Source: Hyphomicrobiales bacterium
GTDB taxonomy: Bacteria; Pseudomonadota; Alphaproteobacteria; Rhizobiales; Rhizobiaceae
Direction of reading: 5' to 3'
DNA length: 64,000 nt
Assembly: GCA_900473745.1 (NCBI GenBank)
Contig: UCMW01000008.1
Span: 62,001-126,000 of the forward strand
Part shown: positions 61,145 to 64,000 of the stretch, piece after piece
Layout: each line of letters opens with the position of its first letter
Numbering within the stretch: position 1 is the stretch's first letter
The notes under the pieces: generated by a model
What the model was told of the DNA's origin: nothing
Databases searched by the model: none
Seen by the model: only the letters and a program-made list of their open reading frames with translations
Program-made: the position numbers and the translations under genes

Positions 61145-62281
61145 TCAGGCGACCTTTCGGCGACGCAGGAGACCAGCCAGCGCCATGCTGAGTATCAGCG
61201 GAGGCAGAAGCGTGGCAAGCCCGCTGCGAAGGCCCGAGAGTTCCGCCACGAAACCAATCATCGGCGGCCCGACCAGGAAACCGAACAGCGCGATGAAGCT
61301 CAGGATCGCGACGTTCTCAGCCGCGGGCCGATCGCCGAGATCGGCAGAAGCCGTGACGGCAAGCGGAAAGCCAACCGATACGCCGAGACCGACGCAGGCA
61401 AGCCCCAGATACACGATGGTCGTCACGGGGGCGACGACGACAAGCAGCATTCCCGCCAGCGAGAGCGACAGGCAGATTCGCGCCAGGATGACGGGCCCGA
61501 AGCGCTCCTTGGCCGCATCGCCGAGGAAGCGCCCAAGCGAGACCATCATGGCAAAGACGACATAGCCCATGCCGGTCGCCATGCCTGATGTCGCAAAGAT
61601 ATCCTTGAGATAGACGGCCGACCAATCGGCAACGGCCCCTTCCGTCATCGTGATGCCGAAGACGAAGAGGCTGATGCCGAGGATGGCCGGACCCGGCAAC
61701 CGCCAGGATGGCCGCTTCTCCGCTTCAGCGACCGGAGCCGCGTGCGCCGGCAAGGCCCGGCAGACGACCAGGGCGACCGGCGCCAGAAGAAGCGACAGCA
61801 GACCGATCGCCAGGAATGGAGAGGCTTCGATTGCGAGAAAGACTGCACCGATGAGACTGCCGGTCATGATCCCGAGACTCCAGAAGCCGTGGCAGCGGTT
61901 CATGATCGAAGCCGTACCGCGTTTCTCGATCACATCGGCCTCGACATTGAGACCGAGCTCGATCGTCGAAAGCCCGATCCCGAGCAGCGCCAGCAGCAGG
62001 AACAGCGAAACGATATCGGGTGCCGCGACCGGCAGCGGCACCAAAGCGAGAAAGACCGGAAAACCATAGATCAGCGTATTGCGACTGCCGATCCGGCCGA
62101 CAAGCTGCCCGGCGAAGGACAGCATCAGCAGGATGCCAGTCGGCAGACCGAGAAGCGCGACGGCGAGTTCGGCTGGCCCGAGCGCAAGGCGCTCCTGCAC
62201 ACCGGGGATCTGCGGCAACCAGCTGCCAAAGGCGATCGGCTGCAGGAAAAAGGCGGACATGATGGCGGGCTTGGGGGGCAT
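61145..62281 (-). CDS. MFS transporter (fucose-permease/YbjJ-like)
   Basis: A 378-residue polytopic MFS protein with about 12 helices: FFLQPIAFGSWLPQIPGVQERLALGPAELAVALLGLPTG at the N-terminus, FAGQLVGRIGSRNTLIYG (motif A-like), STIELGLNVEADVIEKR and MNRCHGFWSLGIMTG. This matches the YbjJ-like branch of the family. Substrate unknown. ATG 62281 gives the natural N-terminus; the open frame upstream to 62542 crosses a hairpin and the DUF1127 gene and is rejected. Confidence 0.83.
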   Translation of the reverse strand: MPPKPAIMSAFFLQPIAFGSWLPQIPGVQERLALGPAELAVALLGLPTGILLMLSFAGQLVGRIGSRNTLIYGFPVFLALVPLPVAAPDIVSLFLLLALLGIGLSTIELGLNVEADVIEKRGTASIMNRCHGFWSLGIMTGSLIGAVFLAIEASPFLAIGLLSLLLAPVALVVCRALPAHAAPVAEAEKRPSWRLPGPAILGISLFVFGITMTEGAVADWSAVYLKDIFATSGMATGMGYVVFAMMVSLGRFLGDAAKERFGPVILARICLSLSLAGMLLVVVAPVTTIVYLGLACVGLGVSVGFPLAVTASADLGDRPAAENVAILSFIALFGFLVGPPMIGFVAELSGLRSGLATLLPPLILSMALAGLLRRRKVA

Positions 62282-62348
62282 GATTGGTCCGGGGACAAAC
62301 GATGAAGGAATCACAAGGCCGACTGTCGGCGAGCCCGAGTGATTTGCA

Positions 62349-62378
62349 AAGCAGACCACCCGTCGGAGTGGTCTGCTT
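62349..62378 (-). terminator. Hairpin between the DUF1127 gene and the MFS gene
   Basis: AAGCAGACCAC (62349-62359) and GTGGTCTGCTT (62368-62378) form a perfect 11-base stem with an eight-base loop. It lies 60 bases after the DUF1127 stop; the minus-strand 3' flank TTTGC is only weakly U-rich. It should end most DUF1127 transcripts. Confidence 0.65.
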
Positions 62379-62438
62379 GCGTGGAAAATAGAAGAACGGT
62401 TCGATTGCTCGAGGCCACCCGAACCGTTTTCTCGTTGC

Positions 62439-62675
62439 TCAAACCCGGAAATCCCAGAGGGCGAGACTTCTTGGCCTCTTACACTCCTCGTCCTCCGGCA
62501 AGCCGATGTCTCGGCGCATCTGCGGTGACAAATGGGCCGCAAGATTGCGGACCTGTCGCCGCCTCCAGCTCGCCCCGATTAACGCGGCAAACATTCGCCA
62601 GGAACCAAAGTGTTCGAGCAGTTCGTCCATCCGCTTCGAAAGCGGAATTTCAACTATAGATTGATTTTCGTGCAT
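62439..62675 (-). CDS. DUF1127-like small protein
   Basis: A 78-residue protein: an N-terminal IPLSKRMDELLEHFGSWRMF stretch, an Arg-rich helix (ASWRRRQVRNLAAHLSPQM) and the DIGL motif near the C-terminus, as in DUF1127. ATG 62675 is preferred, with GGACGGACAAG upstream, over the longer frame to 62774. RNA-binding regulator role is inferred from studied Agrobacterium homologues. It is the second DUF1127 gene of the window. Confidence 0.72.
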   Translation of the reverse strand: MHENQSIVEIPLSKRMDELLEHFGSWRMFAALIGASWRRRQVRNLAAHLSPQMRRDIGLPEDEECKRPRSLALWDFRV

Positions 62676-62812
62676 GACTTGTCCGTCCCGGAACGCCGAT
62701 GCGTCCAGGTCCTTTCGGTGATGAAAAGCGACGTGACACGAGCGGACGAACGCGTTCAGGCGCGCAGACAGCAAGTCACATCAGGATGATTGAATACGCC
62801 GGAAAAGGCAGG

Positions 62813-62836
62813 AAAAATGACTGTTCAGACAGTCAT
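62813..62836 (-). terminator. Intrinsic terminator of the micro-ORF
   Basis: On the minus strand ATGACTGT (62836-62829), loop CTGA, ACAGTCAT (62824-62817), then TTTTT ending at 62813. Perfect 8-base stem plus U-tract. The micro-ORF stop codon (62835-62833) lies inside the stem. Confidence 0.8.
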
Positions 62837-62925
62837 CGGGTGTATCGAGCGGTGGTGGGGGATCCCACGCACATCGAAGACACCGATCCGCCAGAGAGGC
62901 GCATGCGCAGAGAAAAATGAGTCAT
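62833..62925 (-). CDS. 30-residue micro-ORF with perfect SD and its own terminator
   Basis: An ATG at 62925 is preceded by AGGAGGCGACAT, a perfect Shine-Dalgarno at ideal distance. It opens a 30-codon frame, MTHFSLRMRLSGGSVSSMC then VGSPTTARYTR. Its stop is embedded in an intrinsic terminator (62813-62836). It is a small basic peptide without a membrane segment. Its position, 154 bases after the murI stop and before a DUF1127 gene, gives no function. It may be a true micro-protein, a leader peptide controlling read-through into DUF1127, or part of a small RNA. Confidence 0.5.
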   Translation of the reverse strand: MTHFSLRMRLSGGSVSSMCVGSPTTARYTR

Positions 62926-63079
62926 ATGTCGCCTCCTGTAGTTTGTGTTGCGGATGGCCGGAACATGCCACGCAAAATCCGCTCCCGCAAGACCGCAATT
63001 CGAGATTGCAAATCTTGACAAGGGGCCGTTGCGGATATGCAACAAATTGTCGCAGGCCAGTTCGGAGCCGAGCGAGATC
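62926..63079. other. Intergenic region after murI with small dyads
   Basis: It contains GATTGCAAATC (63004-63014), a near palindrome, and GTTGC/GCAAC arms at 63028-63043. These may be regulator sites or part of the micro-ORF promoter. A plus-strand TTGACA (63015-63020) has no convincing -10 or downstream gene. No larger gene is seen. Confidence 0.35.
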
Positions 63080-63934
63080 TTACCGGAACAGGGGTCCGGA
63101 CACAGGCCGGAGCGAGAGGCCCATGCCCTGCATCAGGCGCCGTGTGGAGAAATCCTGGCTGCCGGAGGTAAAGACGGCGAAGTCGAAATCCTCGGGGTGC
63201 TCTACCCCCTCCACCAGCGGAACGAGGCGCCGCGCCTGCCTGGCAATCGCTTCCGCCGGATCGAGCCAGTCGACCGGCCAGGGAGCGAGCCGGCGAAAGA
63301 CATTGGCGAGAAAGGGATAATGCGTGCAGGCCAGCACGACGATGTCCGTCCTCATTCCATTCTTGTCGACGAAACAGGGCGCGATCTCGGCCAAAACGGC
63401 CTCGTCATCCAGCGCCTCGCCCCGAATATAGGCCTCCGCCATGCGGGCGAGGTTCTCAGAGCCTACGAGGCGGACATGACATTGCGAGGCGAAGGACTGG
63501 ATGAGGTCGCGCGTGTAGGCGCGTTTCACGGTCCCCGGCGTGGCGAGCACCGAGACGAGACCGGAGCGCGTGCGCTCGGCCGCGGGCTTGATCGCAGGCA
63601 CCGTGCCGATGAAGCGCATCTCGGGAAAACGCTGCCGGAGATCGGCGCCCGCAAGCGTGAAGGCGGTATTGCAGGCGACGATGACAGCGTCAGGCTCATA
63701 GCGCTCCAAGAGGTCCTCGAAGAGGCGCACGATCCGGGCCTTCAGGGGCTGCTCATCCCAGCCGCCATAGGGAAAACCGGCATCGTCGGCGACATAGATG
63801 AAGCCGCGCTCCGGCATGAGCAGACGCGCCTCACGCAGGACGGTGAGGCCACCAATGCCGGAATCGAAGACCAGGATCGGCTTTGATCCGACCGCATCTG
63901 TGTTACTTGCCGACACCTTCGTCATCTGATCCAT
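63080..63934 (-). CDS. murI: Glutamate racemase
   Basis: A 284-residue cofactor-independent racemase making D-glutamate for peptidoglycan. The two catalytic Cys are in VIVACNTAF (Cys88) and [10 protein letters not shown]; the opening [16 protein letters not shown] contains the conserved Asp-Ser. ATG 63934 or Met4 (63925) may start. Its first 32 bases overlap the end of the next upstream gene. Confidence 0.94.
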   Translation of the reverse strand: MDQMTKVSASNTDAVGSKPILVFDSGIGGLTVLREARLLMPERGFIYVADDAGFPYGGWDEQPLKARIVRLFEDLLERYEPDAVIVACNTAFTLAGADLRQRFPEMRFIGTVPAIKPAAERTRSGLVSVLATPGTVKRAYTRDLIQSFASQCHVRLVGSENLARMAEAYIRGEALDDEAVLAEIAPCFVDKNGMRTDIVVLACTHYPFLANVFRRLAPWPVDWLDPAEAIARQARRLVPLVEGVEHPEDFDFAVFTSGSQDFSTRRLMQGMGLSLRPVSGPLFR

Positions 63935-64000
63935 CTTCCGCCACCACAGCCTTCACCGACGCATTGATCTGGCCTGGCCGCGAGAAACGGTCGAGCGAGG
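63903..64000 (-). CDS. C-terminal end of an upstream gene (truncated by window edge)
   Basis: On the minus strand an open frame enters from the window edge and stops at TAA 63905-63903. The visible last residues include [17 protein letters not shown] and an acidic tail ([11 protein letters not shown]). It overlaps the murI start by 32 bases in another frame, suggesting an operon. The fragment is too short to name; in Rhizobiales an RNA methyltransferase gene often precedes murI, which is only a suggestion. Confidence 0.45.
   Translation of the reverse strand, partial: SLDRFSRPGQINASVKAVVAEDGSDDEGVGK

Noticed and set aside
63015-63045. Plus-strand promoter TTGACA in the murI-micro-ORF gap
   Set aside because: Good -35 but the 17-base-spaced hexamer TGCAAC is a poor -10 and there is no plus-strand gene downstream.
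1-64000. Mobile elements, prophage, CRISPR, tRNA or rRNA genes
   Set aside because: No transposase, integrase, att-like duplication, regular repeat-spacer array or cloverleaf was seen; gene content and composition look like uniform core chromosome.

Overview
This window is ordinary chromosomal backbone of an alphaproteobacterium of the Rhizobiales, most likely the Rhizobiaceae. The strongest marker is a complete acpXL-fabZXL-fabF2XL-fabF1XL-adh2XL-lpxXL operon, which makes the very-long-chain fatty acid of rhizobial lipid A and attaches it. Supporting markers are an FnrN/HemN pair around an anaerobox, oxygen-dependent-type cobalamin genes (cobA, cobB, cobC, cobD, cobK), the PurS/PurQ/PurL three-protein FGAM synthase, a zeta-subunit (DUF1476) protein and DUF1127 mini-proteins. 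The DNA is GC-rich with strongly biased third codon positions, so long antisense open frames are everywhere and are nearly all shadows. I see no tRNA, rRNA, insertion sequence, prophage or CRISPR array.

Layout. 1-1261: truncated hemerythrin-like protein and a convergent PAS protein. 1493-7008 (minus): the lipid A very-long-chain acyl operon. 7114-9380: divergent hemN and fnrN sharing a TTGAC-N4-ATCAA site. 9442-15497: divergent cobalamin genes, cobA-cobB-cobC-cobD on the minus strand and cbiD-cobK on the plus strand. 15510-21816: envelope and stress genes (large AsmA-like protein, Bcp peroxiredoxin, ferritin-like DUF455 protein, LytM/M23 peptidase). 22052-24317: DEAD-box helicase, Nudix and TfoX-domain proteins. 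24320-29724 (minus): a maturation module for molybdenum hydroxylases (MoxR/CoxD, CoxE, split XdhC, MobA-like fusion) plus a flavin reductase, without the enzyme subunits. 29890-31755: orphan solute-binding protein and an SDR oxidoreductase.

31968-35574: rpe, two envelope proteins and purB, with very tight start/stop overlaps. 35589-40313: membrane protein, small hydrolase, a PAS-GGDEF-EAL c-di-GMP protein and the ATP-synthase zeta homologue. 40557-47108: purC, purS, a small coiled-coil gene, purQ and purL, interrupted by a lipoprotein and a divergent DUF1127/MocR-type regulator pair with a shared operator. 47223-49460: bolA and the monothiol glutaredoxin grxD, partners in iron-sulfur/iron signalling, separated by a membrane hydrolase-like gene and a tiny basic protein. 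49550-54272: Bcr/CflA transporter, inositol monophosphatase, exported hydrolase, and an isoprenylcysteine-methyltransferase-like gene overlapping a second membrane hydrolase-like gene. 54446-57252: ttcA, glsA and rpsD with a structured leader. 57397-64000: D,D-carboxypeptidase, pepT, a HerA/DUF87 ATPase, an MFS transporter, DUF1127, a 30-codon micro-ORF with its own terminator, murI, and the tail of one more gene.

The most unusual items are two diverged membrane-anchored hydrolase-fold paralogues (one coupled to a methyltransferase), the MocR/DUF1127 intergenic operator with an apparently leaderless regulator mRNA, the multi-hairpin rpsD leader, the micro-ORF unit at 62813-62925, the KAS homologue (FabF2XL) whose active-site Cys appears replaced by Glu, and a Mo-hydroxylase maturation module with no enzyme nearby. 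All calls rest on reading the sequence and family knowledge; no database search was possible.
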